A DNA stretch of 64,000 nt from Mycobacterium sp. 1554424.7 (GTDB lineage Bacteria; Actinomycetota; Actinomycetes; Mycobacteriales; Mycobacteriaceae): NCBI RefSeq assembly GCF_001665295.1, contig NZ_LZSE01000127.1:1-64000 (forward strand), given 5' to 3'. Positions 29,774 to 38,883 of this stretch are shown one piece after another. The notes beneath the pieces are model-generated. The model was not told the DNA's origin, did no database searches, and was given only the letters and a program-made list of their open reading frames with translations. The first letter of the stretch is position 1. Each line of letters begins with the position of its first letter. The position numbers were made by a program, and so were the translations under genes.

Positions 29774-30387
29774 GGAGACCGGCTCGCCTTCTTCCGCCAG
29801 GACCGCAACACGGTGACGTTCCCGCCCTCGAGCTCGTCCTCCAGTACCTCGGCGAAACCGCCTGCGGTGAGGGCGGATTCGATCGCCTTGTCGGGGTTGC
29901 GGGCGAACTCCTCGGGGAACACCCAGCGTCGGAACGCCCAGAAGCGGAACGCCATCTGCAGCAGGTTGCCGATGATGTACGCCGAGATGAAGTCGGTGAT
30001 GTTCTCCAGCGTCAGCGACACCTCGGGCACCCGCAGCTGAAGGACGTAGTGCGAGAACCACAGCGGCGCCATGGAAAGCAGCACCCCCACCCCGCTGAAC
30101 GCGAAGAACAGCAACGCCTCGTGGTGGCGCTCGCGTCCCCCGCGGTCGCGGAAGCTCCACTCCCGGTTCAGGACGTAGGAGGCGATGACCGCGACGATGC
30201 CCGAGATCACCTTGGCGGTGACCGGCTTGGGTTCGAGGATCGTGAGCTTCAGGGTGTAGAAAATCGCCGAGTCGATGATGAATGTGGTGCCGCCGACGAT
30301 CGCGAATTTGATCAGCTCGTGATGCCGCAGCAAATACGGCTGAATGGCCTGGGGCAGTCGCGTAATTACGGCATCGGCGAAGGACAC
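29728..30387 (-). CDS. GtrA-like membrane protein
   Basis: 219 residues with four membrane helices in the first 150 residues (starting LIKFAIVGGTTFIIDSAIFY) and the GtrA signature around SYVLNREWSF and FRFWAFRRWVFP. GtrA proteins are thought to flip polyprenyl-linked sugars or assist cell-surface glycosylation. The soluble C-terminal extension ends inside the opposite gene (46-base overlap). GTG start at 30387 without a clear ribosome-binding site. Corresponds to M. tuberculosis Rv3277. Divergent from purK with a 66-base gap. Confidence 0.87.
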   Translation of the reverse strand: MSFADAVITRLPQAIQPYLLRHHELIKFAIVGGTTFIIDSAIFYTLKLTILEPKPVTAKVISGIVAVIASYVLNREWSFRDRGGRERHHEALLFFAFSGVGVLLSMAPLWFSHYVLQLRVPEVSLTLENITDFISAYIIGNLLQMAFRFWAFRRWVFPEEFARNPDKAIESALTAGGFAEVLEDELEGGNVTVLRSWRKKASRSPQLGDSSEPRVSKTS

Positions 30388-30453
30388 AACACGTCAGTGT
30401 ACGGACGGACGCGAAAACGACGCAAAATGTGTCTCCCCGGGGGCCGTGACACC

Positions 30454-31659
30454 ATGATGGCCGTGCCGAATACCCGGACCCCCGTCGTCGCCATGGTCGG
30501 CGGCGGTCAGCTCGCCCGCATGACCCACCAGGCCGCGATCGCGCTGGGCCAGACGCTGCGGGTGCTGGCCACCGCCCCCGGCGAATCGGCGGCGCAGGTC
30601 ACGCCCGACGTCGTGATCGGCTCGCACGCCGACCTCGAGGACCTGCGCCGGGTCGCCACCGGGGCCGACGTGCTGACCTTCGACCACGAGCACGTCCCGA
30701 CCGAGCTGCTGGAGAAGCTCGTCGCCGAGGGCGTCAACGTGGCGCCGCCGCCGCACGCCCTGGTGCACGCCCAGGACAAGCTGGTGATGCGCCGGCGGCT
30801 GGAGGCGCTGGGCGCACCGGTGCCGCGCTATGCCGGCATCGGCAACCTCGACGAGCTCGAGGCGTTCGCCGCCCTGGTGGGCGGGCCCGTGGTGGTGAAG
30901 GCGGTCCGCGGGGGTTACGACGGGCGCGGGGTGCGGATGGCCCGCGACCCGTCGCACGCCCGCGAAATCGCGACCAGCTTCCTGGCCGACGGGGTGCCGG
31001 TGATGGCCGAGGAGCAGGTGAACCTGCGCCGCGAGCTGTCGGCCCTGGTGGCGCGCTCCCCGTTCGGGCAGGGCGCCGCGTGGCCGGTCGTGGAGACGGT
31101 GCAGCGCGACGGCATCTGCGTGCAGGTGATCGCGCCGGCGCCCGACCTGGACGAGGGCGTGGCCTCCGGGGCCCAGCGGCTGGCGTTGCGGTTGGCCGCC
31201 GAGCTGGGCGTCGTCGGCGTGCTGGCCGTCGAGCTGTTCGAGACGCGCGACGGTGAGCTGCTGGTCAACGAGCTGGCGATGCGGCCGCACAACTCCGGGC
31301 ACTGGACCATGGACGGGGCGCGCACCAGCCAGTTCGAGCAGCATCTGCGCGCGGTGTTGGACTATCCGCTCGGCGACACCGACGCCATCGCTCCGGTGAC
31401 CGTGATGGCCAACGTGCTGGGCGCGCCGCAACCCCCCGCGATGACGGCCGACGAGCGGCTGCACCACCTGTTCGCGCGGATGCCCGACGCCCGGGTCCAC
31501 CTGTACGGCAAGGAGGAACGGCCCGGGCGCAAGATCGGGCACATCAACTTCGTCGGCGCGGACCCGGCGGGGCTGGTCGGGCTGCGCGAACGCGCCGAGC
31601 TGGCGGCACACTGGTTGTCACACGGGCAGTGGACGGACGGATGGGATCCACATGGGTGA
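30454..31659 (+). CDS. purK: N5-carboxyaminoimidazole ribonucleotide synthase PurK
   Basis: 401 residues, ATP-grasp enzyme that carboxylates AIR to N5-CAIR in purine synthesis. Motifs: [18 protein letters not shown] at the N-terminus, [12 protein letters not shown] and GGYDGRGV in the ATP-binding part, [17 protein letters not shown] for metal binding. Two adjacent ATGs at 30454 and 30457; an ATG at 30427 in frame is less likely because GGGGG lies before 30454. It overlaps purE by eight bases. Confidence 0.95.
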   Translation: MMAVPNTRTPVVAMVGGGQLARMTHQAAIALGQTLRVLATAPGESAAQVTPDVVIGSHADLEDLRRVATGADVLTFDHEHVPTELLEKLVAEGVNVAPPPHALVHAQDKLVMRRRLEALGAPVPRYAGIGNLDELEAFAALVGGPVVVKAVRGGYDGRGVRMARDPSHAREIATSFLADGVPVMAEEQVNLRRELSALVARSPFGQGAAWPVVETVQRDGICVQVIAPAPDLDEGVASGAQRLALRLAAELGVVGVLAVELFETRDGELLVNELAMRPHNSGHWTMDGARTSQFEQHLRAVLDYPLGDTDAIAPVTVMANVLGAPQPPAMTADERLHHLFARMPDARVHLYGKEERPGRKIGHINFVGADPAGLVGLRERAELAAHWLSHGQWTDGWDPHG

Positions 31660-32167
31660 GCGGGCGCGCGTCGGGGTCATCATGGGCAGCGACAGCGACT
31701 GGTCGGTGATGGCCGATGCCGCCGAGGCGCTGGCCGAGTTCGACGTCCCGGCCGAGGTCCGAGTGGTCTCGGCGCATCGCACGCCGCAGGTGATGTTCGA
31801 CTACGCCCGCACGGCGGCCGACCGCGGCCTGCAGGTGATCATCGCCGGCGCCGGCGGCGCCGCCCACCTGCCCGGCATGGTCGCCTCCGCCACGCCGCTG
31901 CCGGTGATCGGGGTGCCGGTGCCGCTGGCCCGCCTCGACGGGCTCGACTCCCTGCTGTCGATCGTGCAGATGCCGGCCGGCGTCCCGGTGGCCACGGTCT
32001 CCATCGGCGGCGCCCGCAACGCGGGCCTGCTCGCCGTGCGCATCCTGGCCGCGTCCGACCCGGCGCTGCAGAAGCGGCTCGTCGCGTTTTCCGAGCAGCT
32101 GGCCGAGAGCGTGCGCGCCAAGGATTCGGCGCTGCAACAGCGCCACGGTAAAGTTACCGGCCAGTAA
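31652..32167 (+). CDS. purE: N5-carboxyaminoimidazole ribonucleotide mutase PurE
   Basis: 171 residues, class I PurE, which converts N5-CAIR to CAIR, the step after PurK. The signature motifs are present: [10 protein letters not shown] at the phosphate site, VSAHRTP with the catalytic histidine, and [11 protein letters not shown]. It is coupled to purK through an eight-base overlap, as expected for enzymes handling an unstable intermediate. Confidence 0.96.
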   Translation: MGERARVGVIMGSDSDWSVMADAAEALAEFDVPAEVRVVSAHRTPQVMFDYARTAADRGLQVIIAGAGGAAHLPGMVASATPLPVIGVPVPLARLDGLDSLLSIVQMPAGVPVATVSIGGARNAGLLAVRILAASDPALQKRLVAFSEQLAESVRAKDSALQQRHGKVTGQ

Positions 32168-32192
32168 CCGGAAGAGTGCTAGGAGGCCGAAC

Positions 32193-33362
32193 ATGGCTGG
32201 ATGGGCAGGAAACCCGTCGTTCGATCTGTTCCAACTGCCCGAGGAGCACCGGGAGCTGCGCGCGGCGATCCGCGCGCTGGCGGAGAAGGAGATCGCGCCC
32301 TACGCGGCCGACGTCGACGAGAACGCGCGGTTCCCCCAGGAGGCGCTGGAGGTCCTGAACGCCTCGGGCTTCAACGCGGTGCACGTGCCGGAGGAGTACG
32401 GCGGGCAGGGCGCGGACTCGGTCGCGGCGTGCATCGTGATCGAGGAAGTGGCACGGGTCGACGCGTCGGCTTCGTTGATCCCGGCCGTCAACAAGCTGGG
32501 CACCATGGGCCTGATCCTGCGCGGCTCGGAGGAGCTCAAGAAGCAGGTGCTGCCCTCGCTCGCGGAGGGCGGCGCGCTGGCCTCCTACGCGCTGTCCGAG
32601 CGCGAGGCCGGCAGCGACGCGGCCTCGATGCGCACCCGCGCCAAGGCCGACGGCGGTGACTGGATCCTCAACGGCGCCAAGGCCTGGATCACCAACGGCG
32701 GCAAGTCGACCTGGTACACGGTGATGGCGGTGACCGACCCGGACAAGGGCGCCAACGGCATCTCGGCGTTCATGGTGAACATCGACGACGAGGGCTTCAC
32801 CGTCGGTCCCAAGGAGAAGAAGCTCGGCATCAAGGGCTCGCCGACCACCGAGCTCTACTTCGAGAACTGCCGCATCCCGGGCGACCGCATCATCGGCGAG
32901 CCGGGCACCGGGTTCAAGACGGCGCTGGCCACGCTGGACCACACCCGTCCCACCATCGGCGCGCAGGCCGTGGGCATCGCCCAGGGCGCGCTGGACGCCG
33001 CGATCGCCTACACCAAGGACCGCAAGCAGTTCGGCGAGTCGATCAGCAGCTTCCAGGCCGTGCAGTTCATGCTGGCCGACATGGCGATGAAGGTCGAGGC
33101 CGCGCGGCTGCTGGTCTACCAGGCCGCCGCCCGCGCCGAGCGGGGCGAATCCAACCTCGGCTTCATCTCGGCGGCGTCGAAGTGCTTCGCCTCCGATGTG
33201 GCGATGGAGGTGACGACCGACGCGGTTCAGTTGTTCGGCGGTGCGGGCTACACCTCCGACTTCCCGGTCGAGCGGATGATGCGCGACGCCAAGATCACCC
33301 AGATCTACGAGGGCACCAACCAGATTCAGCGCGTGGTGATGTCGCGGGCGCTGCTGCGCTGA
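32193..33362 (+). CDS. fadE25: Acyl-CoA dehydrogenase FadE25
   Basis: 389 residues, an FAD-dependent acyl-CoA dehydrogenase of the SCAD/MCAD type. YALSEREAGSDAASM and the WITNGG segment contact FAD and substrate; the catalytic base is Glu373 in IYEGTNQIQR. Perfect AGGAGG before the ATG. It follows purE by 25 bases, as in M. tuberculosis (Rv3274c). Acts in beta-oxidation; the electron acceptor would be an ETF. Exact chain-length preference unknown. Confidence 0.94.
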   Translation: MAGWAGNPSFDLFQLPEEHRELRAAIRALAEKEIAPYAADVDENARFPQEALEVLNASGFNAVHVPEEYGGQGADSVAACIVIEEVARVDASASLIPAVNKLGTMGLILRGSEELKKQVLPSLAEGGALASYALSEREAGSDAASMRTRAKADGGDWILNGAKAWITNGGKSTWYTVMAVTDPDKGANGISAFMVNIDDEGFTVGPKEKKLGIKGSPTTELYFENCRIPGDRIIGEPGTGFKTALATLDHTRPTIGAQAVGIAQGALDAAIAYTKDRKQFGESISSFQAVQFMLADMAMKVEAARLLVYQAAARAERGESNLGFISAASKCFASDVAMEVTTDAVQLFGGAGYTSDFPVERMMRDAKITQIYEGTNQIQRVVMSRALLR

Positions 33363-33388
33363 TCGCGGCACCCAATAGATTGGTTTGC

Positions 33389-34582
33389 GTGCGCGCTCCC
33401 TCCACCCCGGCCGCGCAGGGGCAGTCACTGAAGCCGTTGTCGTTGCTGCTGGTCGAGGACGACCGCGCCGACGCGGTGCTGGTGGAGGAGTTGATCGCCG
33501 ACGCGGTCGTTGACATCCGGGTGACCTGGGCGCAGTCGATGGCGCACGCGGAACAGGAGCTGGCGGCGGCGCGGCCCGACTGCGTGCTGCTGGACCTCAA
33601 CCTGCCCGACGCCAGCGGGATGGACGCCCTGGACCGCATCGCCAAACGCGACGCCACCGTTCCCGTCGTCGTGCTGACCGGGTTGAACGACGAATACTTC
33701 GGGGCTTCCGCGGTGGCCGCCGGGGCGCAGGACTACCTCGTCAAGGGGCGCGTCGAACCCGAAATGCTGCGGCGCGCGCTGCTTTACGCGATCGAGCGCA
33801 AACGCGCCGAGCTCATCGCCGCCGCGCTGCACGCCAGCCGGCTGCGCGCCCGCGAGAACGCGCTGCTGGAACGCGGCCTGTTGCCCTCCCCGCTGCTGCT
33901 CGAGGAGCCCGGCGTCGACATCGTCACCCGCTACCGGCCGAGCCGCGAGGACGCGCTGTTGTGCGGGGACTTCTACGACGTCGTCCAGACGCAAGACCGC
34001 GTCGTGCACGTCCTGATCGGCGACGTCGCCGGCCACGGGCCGCACGAGGCGGCGCTGGGCGCGGCGCTGCGCATCGCGTTTCGCGCGCTCACCCTCGCCG
34101 GCGTCCACGGCGTCGAAGTGCTGCGCCAGCTCGAGCGGGTCCTGCAGTCCGAGCGGACCGGCACGGGCATCTTCGCGACCGTGCTCAGCCTGGAGATCTC
34201 GCCCGGCGCCGCGGGCGTCACCGCCGTCCGCGCGGGCCACCCCGGGATGTTGCTGCACAGCGACGACGGTGTCCAGTGGATCGAACCGCCGGCCGGGCCG
34301 GCGCTGGGCCTGGGCAACGACGACTGGCCGCGCCACGAGCTGGAACTGCCCCCGGGCGTGGGGTTGCTGCTGCTGACCGACGGGCTCTTCGAGGGGTACT
34401 CGGGGCACGGCCGGCGACGCCTGGGTGAGGACGGCCTGCTGGCGCTGGCCCGGACGCACGCGCGGCTGCCCGGTCCGCAGTTCGTGGACGCGCTCATCGA
34501 CGGGGCCCAGGAGCTCGCCCAGCCGCGCGGCGGGCTCACCGACGACATCGCCGTGCTGCGCGTCGAGCGGACGACACGGTGA
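33389..34582 (+). CDS. Response regulator with PP2C (RsbU/SpoIIE-type) phosphatase output
   Basis: About 397 residues from the GTG at 33389 (a TTG nine bases earlier is possible). Residues 17-130 form a receiver domain with acidic pair Glu23/Asp24/Asp25, phospho-acceptor Asp69 (LLDLNLPD), Thr97 and Lys119. After a helical linker a SpoIIE-type PP2C domain follows, with metal aspartates Asp194 (GDFYD), Asp212 (GDVAGHG), one in LLLTDGLFEG and Asp385/Asp386 (LTDDIAV). Such phosphatases activate STAS antagonists of anti-sigma kinases. It overlaps the kinase gene by four bases (GTGA). Absent from the M. tuberculosis gene order here, where Rv3273 follows. Confidence 0.9.
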   Translation: MRAPSTPAAQGQSLKPLSLLLVEDDRADAVLVEELIADAVVDIRVTWAQSMAHAEQELAAARPDCVLLDLNLPDASGMDALDRIAKRDATVPVVVLTGLNDEYFGASAVAAGAQDYLVKGRVEPEMLRRALLYAIERKRAELIAAALHASRLRARENALLERGLLPSPLLLEEPGVDIVTRYRPSREDALLCGDFYDVVQTQDRVVHVLIGDVAGHGPHEAALGAALRIAFRALTLAGVHGVEVLRQLERVLQSERTGTGIFATVLSLEISPGAAGVTAVRAGHPGMLLHSDDGVQWIEPPAGPALGLGNDDWPRHELELPPGVGLLLLTDGLFEGYSGHGRRRLGEDGLLALARTHARLPGPQFVDALIDGAQELAQPRGGLTDDIAVLRVERTTR

Positions 34583-36177
34583 GCGCCGCCGTCCGCCTGC
34601 CGCGGCTGTCGCAGCTGACCGTGCGCGGCTGGCAGGCGCTGCTGCTGTCCACCATGGGCGTGATGGTGCTGGCGGGCGCTCTGATCGGCGCGCTGTTGCT
34701 GCACCACACCGACGAGGTGTCGCGCGGGCTGACCGACGAAATCCAGCCCGCGCGGGTGGCGGCCTTCCAGCTGCAGTCGGCGTTGCGGGACCAGGAAACC
34801 GGGGTGCGCGGCTACCTGATCACCGCCGATCGACAGTTCCTCACCCCGTACTACGACGGCCAGCACGCCGAGCGGGAGGCGGCCGACGACATCCGGCGCC
34901 GGTTGGGTGGGCGCGCCGAGTTGATGGCCGACCTGGACGCGATCGAGAAGGCGGCCGCCGACTGGCGGGCGAACTACGCCGAGCCGGCGATCGCCAGCGT
35001 CGCCCCCGACTCCCGCAACGTCACCAACCGGCCCGCGACGGCGCGGGGCAAGGCCCAATTCGACCACCTGCGTGCGCTTTTCGACCGGCAGAACGCCAGC
35101 CTGGCCGCGGCCGCGACGAGTGCCGCCGACGATATCCAGCGCACCGATGCCTGGCGGGACAGGGTGCTCGGGGCGATGGTGCTGCTGTTCTTCGGCACGG
35201 CCGCCGCGCTCGGCCTGTTGATGCGCGACGCGGTCACCGTCCCGCTGGCGGCGCTGGCGGCGGCGTGCCGGCGGATCACCATGGGCAACTTCGGTGAGAC
35301 CATCACACCCCCGAGGCGGCCCAAGGACATTCGCAGCATGGCGATCGACGTGGAGAACATGCGGGAGCGCATCGTCGAGGAGCTCGAGGTATCGCGTTCG
35401 GCCCGAGCGCTTTTGGATGAGCAGGCCCTGGAGTTGCGGCGTTCCAACGCCGAGCTCGAGCAGTTCGCCTACGTCGCGTCGCACGACCTGCAGGAGCCGC
35501 TGCGCAAGGTCGCCTCGTTCTGTCAGCTGCTCGAAAAGCGTTACGGCGACCAGCTCGACGAGCGCGGCATCGAATACATCGGATTCGCGGTCGACGGGGC
35601 CAAGCGCATGCAGGTGCTGATCAACGACCTGCTCACCTTCTCCCGCGTGGGCCGGCTGGGCACCCTGCAGGCCGGGGTCGACCTCGGCGCCGCGCTGGAC
35701 GCCGGCCTGGTCAACCTCGCCGCCGCCCTCGAGGAGGCGGACGCCGAGGTCGTGCGGCCGCCGCAACCGCTGCCGCGGATCGTCGGGGATCCGACCCTGC
35801 TGACCATGCTGTGGCAGAACCTGATCGGCAACGCGGTGAAGTTCCGGCACAAGGACCGCCGGCCCCGGGTCGTCGTCGACTGCGAACGGCGCACCGGCGA
35901 TGACGGTGGACAGTGGCTGTTGTCGGTGTCGGACAACGGCATTGGCATCTCGGAGGAATTCGCGGAGAAGGTCTTCGTCATCTTCCAGCGGCTGCACGGC
36001 CGCGAGGTGTACTCCGGAACGGGTGTGGGCCTGGCGCTGTGCAAGAAGATCGTCGAGCAGCACGGCGGCACCATCTGGGTCGACACCACCTACACCGACG
36101 GAACGCGGCTGCAGTTCACCCTGCCCATCGCGACGAAAGAAGGAGGCCACGATGACATCGCCATCATCGGCCGGTAG
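34579..36177 (+). CDS. Sensor histidine kinase with CHASE3 domain
   Basis: 532 residues. Membrane helices at about 19-42 and 196-215 flank an extracytoplasmic CHASE3 domain containing the typical LRDQETGVRGYLIT and a following helical bundle. Then come HAMP (216-270), a coiled coil and HisKA with FAYVASHDLQEPL, the phosphorylated residue being His302. The HATPase has N-box QNLIGNAVKF (413-422), G1 DNGIGI (452-457) and G2 GTGVGLAL (480-487). The H-box type (SHDLQEPLRK) is that of kinases paired with Rcp1-like regulators, one of which follows. Signal unknown. Confidence 0.93.
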   Translation: MSAAVRLPRLSQLTVRGWQALLLSTMGVMVLAGALIGALLLHHTDEVSRGLTDEIQPARVAAFQLQSALRDQETGVRGYLITADRQFLTPYYDGQHAEREAADDIRRRLGGRAELMADLDAIEKAAADWRANYAEPAIASVAPDSRNVTNRPATARGKAQFDHLRALFDRQNASLAAAATSAADDIQRTDAWRDRVLGAMVLLFFGTAAALGLLMRDAVTVPLAALAAACRRITMGNFGETITPPRRPKDIRSMAIDVENMRERIVEELEVSRSARALLDEQALELRRSNAELEQFAYVASHDLQEPLRKVASFCQLLEKRYGDQLDERGIEYIGFAVDGAKRMQVLINDLLTFSRVGRLGTLQAGVDLGAALDAGLVNLAAALEEADAEVVRPPQPLPRIVGDPTLLTMLWQNLIGNAVKFRHKDRRPRVVVDCERRTGDDGGQWLLSVSDNGIGISEEFAEKVFVIFQRLHGREVYSGTGVGLALCKKIVEQHGGTIWVDTTYTDGTRLQFTLPIATKEGGHDDIAIIGR

Positions 36178-36601
36178 AGCGATCGAGATCCTGCTCGTGG
36201 AGGACGACCCGGGCGACGAGCTGATCACGCGAGAGGCGTTCGAGCACAACAAGCTCAAGAACAACCTGCACGTCGCGCACGACGGGGAGGAGGGCCTGGA
36301 CTTCCTGTACCGGCGCGGTCGATTCGAGGACGCGCCGCGCCCCGACCTCATCCTGCTCGACCTGAACCTGCCGAAATACGATGGCCGCCAGCTGCTGGAG
36401 CAGATCAAGTCCGACCCGGACTTGGCGCGCATCCCGGTCGTCGTGCTCACCACCTCCTCGGCGGAGGAGGACATCCTGCGCAGCTACCAACTGCACGCCA
36501 ACGCCTACGTCACCAAGCCGGTCGACCTCGACCAGTTCATGGGCGCCGTCCGCCAGATCGACGAATTCTTCGTCCAGGTGGTGCGGCTCCCGGGCGTCTA
36601 G
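36152..36601 (+). CDS. Single-domain response regulator (Rcp1-like)
   Basis: 149 residues, receiver domain only: LLVEDDPGDELIT acidic pocket, phospho-acceptor Asp70 in LILLDLNLPKYDG, Thr100 and Lys122 in VTKPVDL. No output domain. The ATG at 36152 follows AAGGAGG and lies 26 bases inside the kinase gene, so translation is coupled. As in other CHASE3-kinase/Rcp1 pairs it may serve as phosphate sink or shuttle to the REC-PP2C protein encoded first in the operon. Its stop overlaps the convergent CoA-transferase gene (CTAG). Confidence 0.93.
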   Translation: MTSPSSAGRAIEILLVEDDPGDELITREAFEHNKLKNNLHVAHDGEEGLDFLYRRGRFEDAPRPDLILLDLNLPKYDGRQLLEQIKSDPDLARIPVVVLTTSSAEEDILRSYQLHANAYVTKPVDLDQFMGAVRQIDEFFVQVVRLPGV

Positions 36602-37773
36602 GCCAGGAACTCCTCGTTGTGCTGCCCGGGCGCGGGCGGCGGATCGGTGGCCGCGGCGTCGAAGCTCGCATAGCGCGCCGGCATGCGCACGACGGTGACG
36701 GCGTCCTCGCCGCTGCCCACCCGCAGGGCGAGCTCGTTCTCGGCGAACAGCGGGGTGCCGACGACCTGCTTCCAGGTGTAGGCGTGGCAGGCCATCAGGC
36801 CGCCCTCCTGCAGCAGGTCGACCCATTCGGCCGCGGTCTTGGCCGCCAGCGCGGCCTCCAGCTCCTCGGTCAATTCGTGGTAATTCATTGCGCGGGAACG
36901 CTGGTCGATGAACCGCTCGTCGGTCAAAAGGTCCGGGCGGCCGATGATCTCGCACAGCTTCGCCCAGTGCTTGGGCACGTACGCGCTGATCACCAGGTAG
37001 CCGTCGGCCGCCTTGAACGCGTCCGACGGCTGGGTGGCGAAGCCAACCCCCTTGCGCTTCTTGGTGTTTGGCGCCGCGTCCGGCTTGGGCGCCGCGCTCG
37101 GCTTGTTCAGATGGATGGTGAGCTGGCTGGCCTGCAGGTTGACCGCGACGTCGTACATGGCGACGCGGACGACGTCGGCCACCCCGTGCCGTTCGCGGTT
37201 GAGCAGCGCGGCCAGCACCGCCTGGGCCAGCACGTGACCGCTGGCGGCGTCGACGAGCTGGAACGGGATGATCTGCGGCTTGCCGGTCGGGGTGGGCATG
37301 CCGGTGGTCATGCCCGACTCCGCGGCGACCATCAGGTCGACGCCCGGCCGATTGCCCTGCGGGCCGTTGCCGCCGTAGGCCGACAGCCGCGCGTAGATCA
37401 GGCGGGGGTTGCGCGCCCGCAGCTCGTCGGGGCCCAGGCCCATCCGCTCCATGACGCCGGGCCGAAACCCTTCCAGCACAACGTCGGCGGTGTCGACGAG
37501 GCGCAGGATCTGCTGCCTGTTCTCGTCGTCGGTCAGGTCCACCGCCACCGATTTCTTGCCCCGGTTGTGCGGCAGGAACAGCGTGGGCAGCGGCGGGCGC
37601 CCGGGTAGGACCGCGGTGATCTGCCGGGCAGCCTCGCCGTTGGGGGCCTCGACCTTGATCACCTCGGCGCCCAGGTCGGCCATCACCTGTCCGGCCAGCG
37701 GCCCGGCGATGTTCTGGGTGAAGTCGAGCACCCGGTACCCGTCGAGTGGCCTGGCGGGCTTGCTGTTTGGCAT
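36598..37773 (-). CDS. CaiB/BaiF-type (class III) CoA-transferase
   Basis: 391 residues, class III CoA-transferase: N-terminal LDGYRVLDFTQNIAGP with the CoA-binding segment, IKVEAPNGE, GFRPGVMERMGLG, and the catalytic aspartate probably Asp146 in NRPGVDLMV. These enzymes move CoA between organic acids. Same place as M. tuberculosis Rv3272. GAGGAAGG precedes the ATG. It is 13 bases downstream of the methyltransferase gene, so the two are probably one unit. Substrate unknown. Confidence 0.9.
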   Translation of the reverse strand: MPNSKPARPLDGYRVLDFTQNIAGPLAGQVMADLGAEVIKVEAPNGEAARQITAVLPGRPPLPTLFLPHNRGKKSVAVDLTDDENRQQILRLVDTADVVLEGFRPGVMERMGLGPDELRARNPRLIYARLSAYGGNGPQGNRPGVDLMVAAESGMTTGMPTPTGKPQIIPFQLVDAASGHVLAQAVLAALLNRERHGVADVVRVAMYDVAVNLQASQLTIHLNKPSAAPKPDAAPNTKKRKGVGFATQPSDAFKAADGYLVISAYVPKHWAKLCEIIGRPDLLTDERFIDQRSRAMNYHELTEELEAALAAKTAAEWVDLLQEGGLMACHAYTWKQVVGTPLFAENELALRVGSGEDAVTVVRMPARYASFDAAATDPPPAPGQHNEEFLA

Positions 37774-37786
37774 GTAGCGCCTTCCT

Positions 37787-38701
37787 CTAGGCTGCCCGGT
37801 GCAGCACCGCGGTGCAGTAGTAGTTGCGTGCGAACGGCGCGTCGGGGCCTTCGGGTTGCAACGGCAATCCCGCGTCGCCCAACACCCGATTCAGCGGCGT
37901 GCGGGACGGCCGCCAGCCGCGCTCGGTCAGGTAGGTCGCCACGTCGCTGCGCTCGCCGGGGAAACCCAGGTCGCCCAGCGCGATATCGAGGCCGTTCTCC
38001 CGCCACTTCTCGCTCGCCGCGTTGAGCGCGTCCCCGCTGACACCCGTGTTGAAGAAGACCTCGGCCATCAGTCGGCTGCCGTCGGCGGACAGCGCGGTGA
38101 TGTGGTCCAGCATCCCGTCCTGCGCGTCGGCCGGCAGGAAGCCGAGCAGGCCCTCGGCGACCCACGCGGCCGGGCGGGCGGTGTCGAACCCGGCCTGCCG
38201 CAGCGCCTCCGGCCAGTCGTGGCGCAGGTCGATCGGCACGTTGCGCACCTCGGCGGTGGGCTGGGCGCCGAGCTCGGCGAGGGTGGCGGTCTTGAACTCG
38301 ATGACCCGCGGCTGGTCGATCTCGAACAGCGTCGTGCCCGGCGCCCACGGCAGCCGGTACGCGCGCGCGTCCAGCCCCGAGGCCAGGATCACCACCTGGC
38401 GGATGCCTGCGCTTTGCGCCTCGGCGAGGAACGCGTCGATGTGGCGGGTGCGGGCGGCCATCATGTCGGTCATGCGCTGCATGCCCCAGGGGGCGCCGGG
38501 CATGTCGACGTCCTCGGTGGTCAATTCCCCCGCGGCCCACCGGGTCATGAAGTCGACTCCGACGGCGCGCACGAGCGGCTCGGCGAACGGGTCGTCGATC
38601 AGCGCGTCCCGGGTCGCCCGGGCGCGCCCCGCGGCCACCATGGTGGCGGTGGCTCCGACGCTGGTCGCCAGGTCCCAGGTGTCGTTGTCCGTGCGCGCCA
38701 T
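37787..38701 (-). CDS. SAM-dependent methyltransferase, mycobacterial LCM/TIGR00027 family
   Basis: 304 residues of the large mycobacterial family of putative SAM-dependent methyltransferases (PPM/LCM-like, TIGR00027). Motifs: [18 protein letters not shown] near the N-terminus, [13 protein letters not shown] for SAM binding, FEIDQP, and [11 protein letters not shown]. The ATG at 38701 with AAGGG upstream is preferred over 38719, giving the usual MARTD start. The substrate of this family is not established; many copies exist per genome. Confidence 0.9.
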   Translation of the reverse strand: MARTDNDTWDLATSVGATATMVAAGRARATRDALIDDPFAEPLVRAVGVDFMTRWAAGELTTEDVDMPGAPWGMQRMTDMMAARTRHIDAFLAEAQSAGIRQVVILASGLDARAYRLPWAPGTTLFEIDQPRVIEFKTATLAELGAQPTAEVRNVPIDLRHDWPEALRQAGFDTARPAAWVAEGLLGFLPADAQDGMLDHITALSADGSRLMAEVFFNTGVSGDALNAASEKWRENGLDIALGDLGFPGERSDVATYLTERGWRPSRTPLNRVLGDAGLPLQPEGPDAPFARNYYCTAVLHRAA

Positions 38702-38883
38702 GTCGTCCCTTCTCGCCATTACTGGTTAGCCAGAATAACGAGACGGTTTCCGGCCACGCCCGCGGCCGCGACGAAAGCGTTACGGCAGCAGGCGGCTGAG
38801 GCTGAAGAGCCCGGACACGACGGTGCCGAAGTTCAACACGCCGGAGATCTGGCCGCTGCGGATGACGGGCTACGCCCGGCGGT

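Noticed and set aside
33973-36474. 833-codon open frame antisense to the kinase operon
   Set aside because: Covers three well-supported plus-strand genes; composition typical of a shadow frame.
38720-38883. Possible gene remnant before ctpC (minus-strand 29-codon peptide ending in TAA at 38780)
   Set aside because: The peptide looks protein-like, but a stop lies directly upstream and 30 open codons are common at this G+C content; I cannot assign it to a family.
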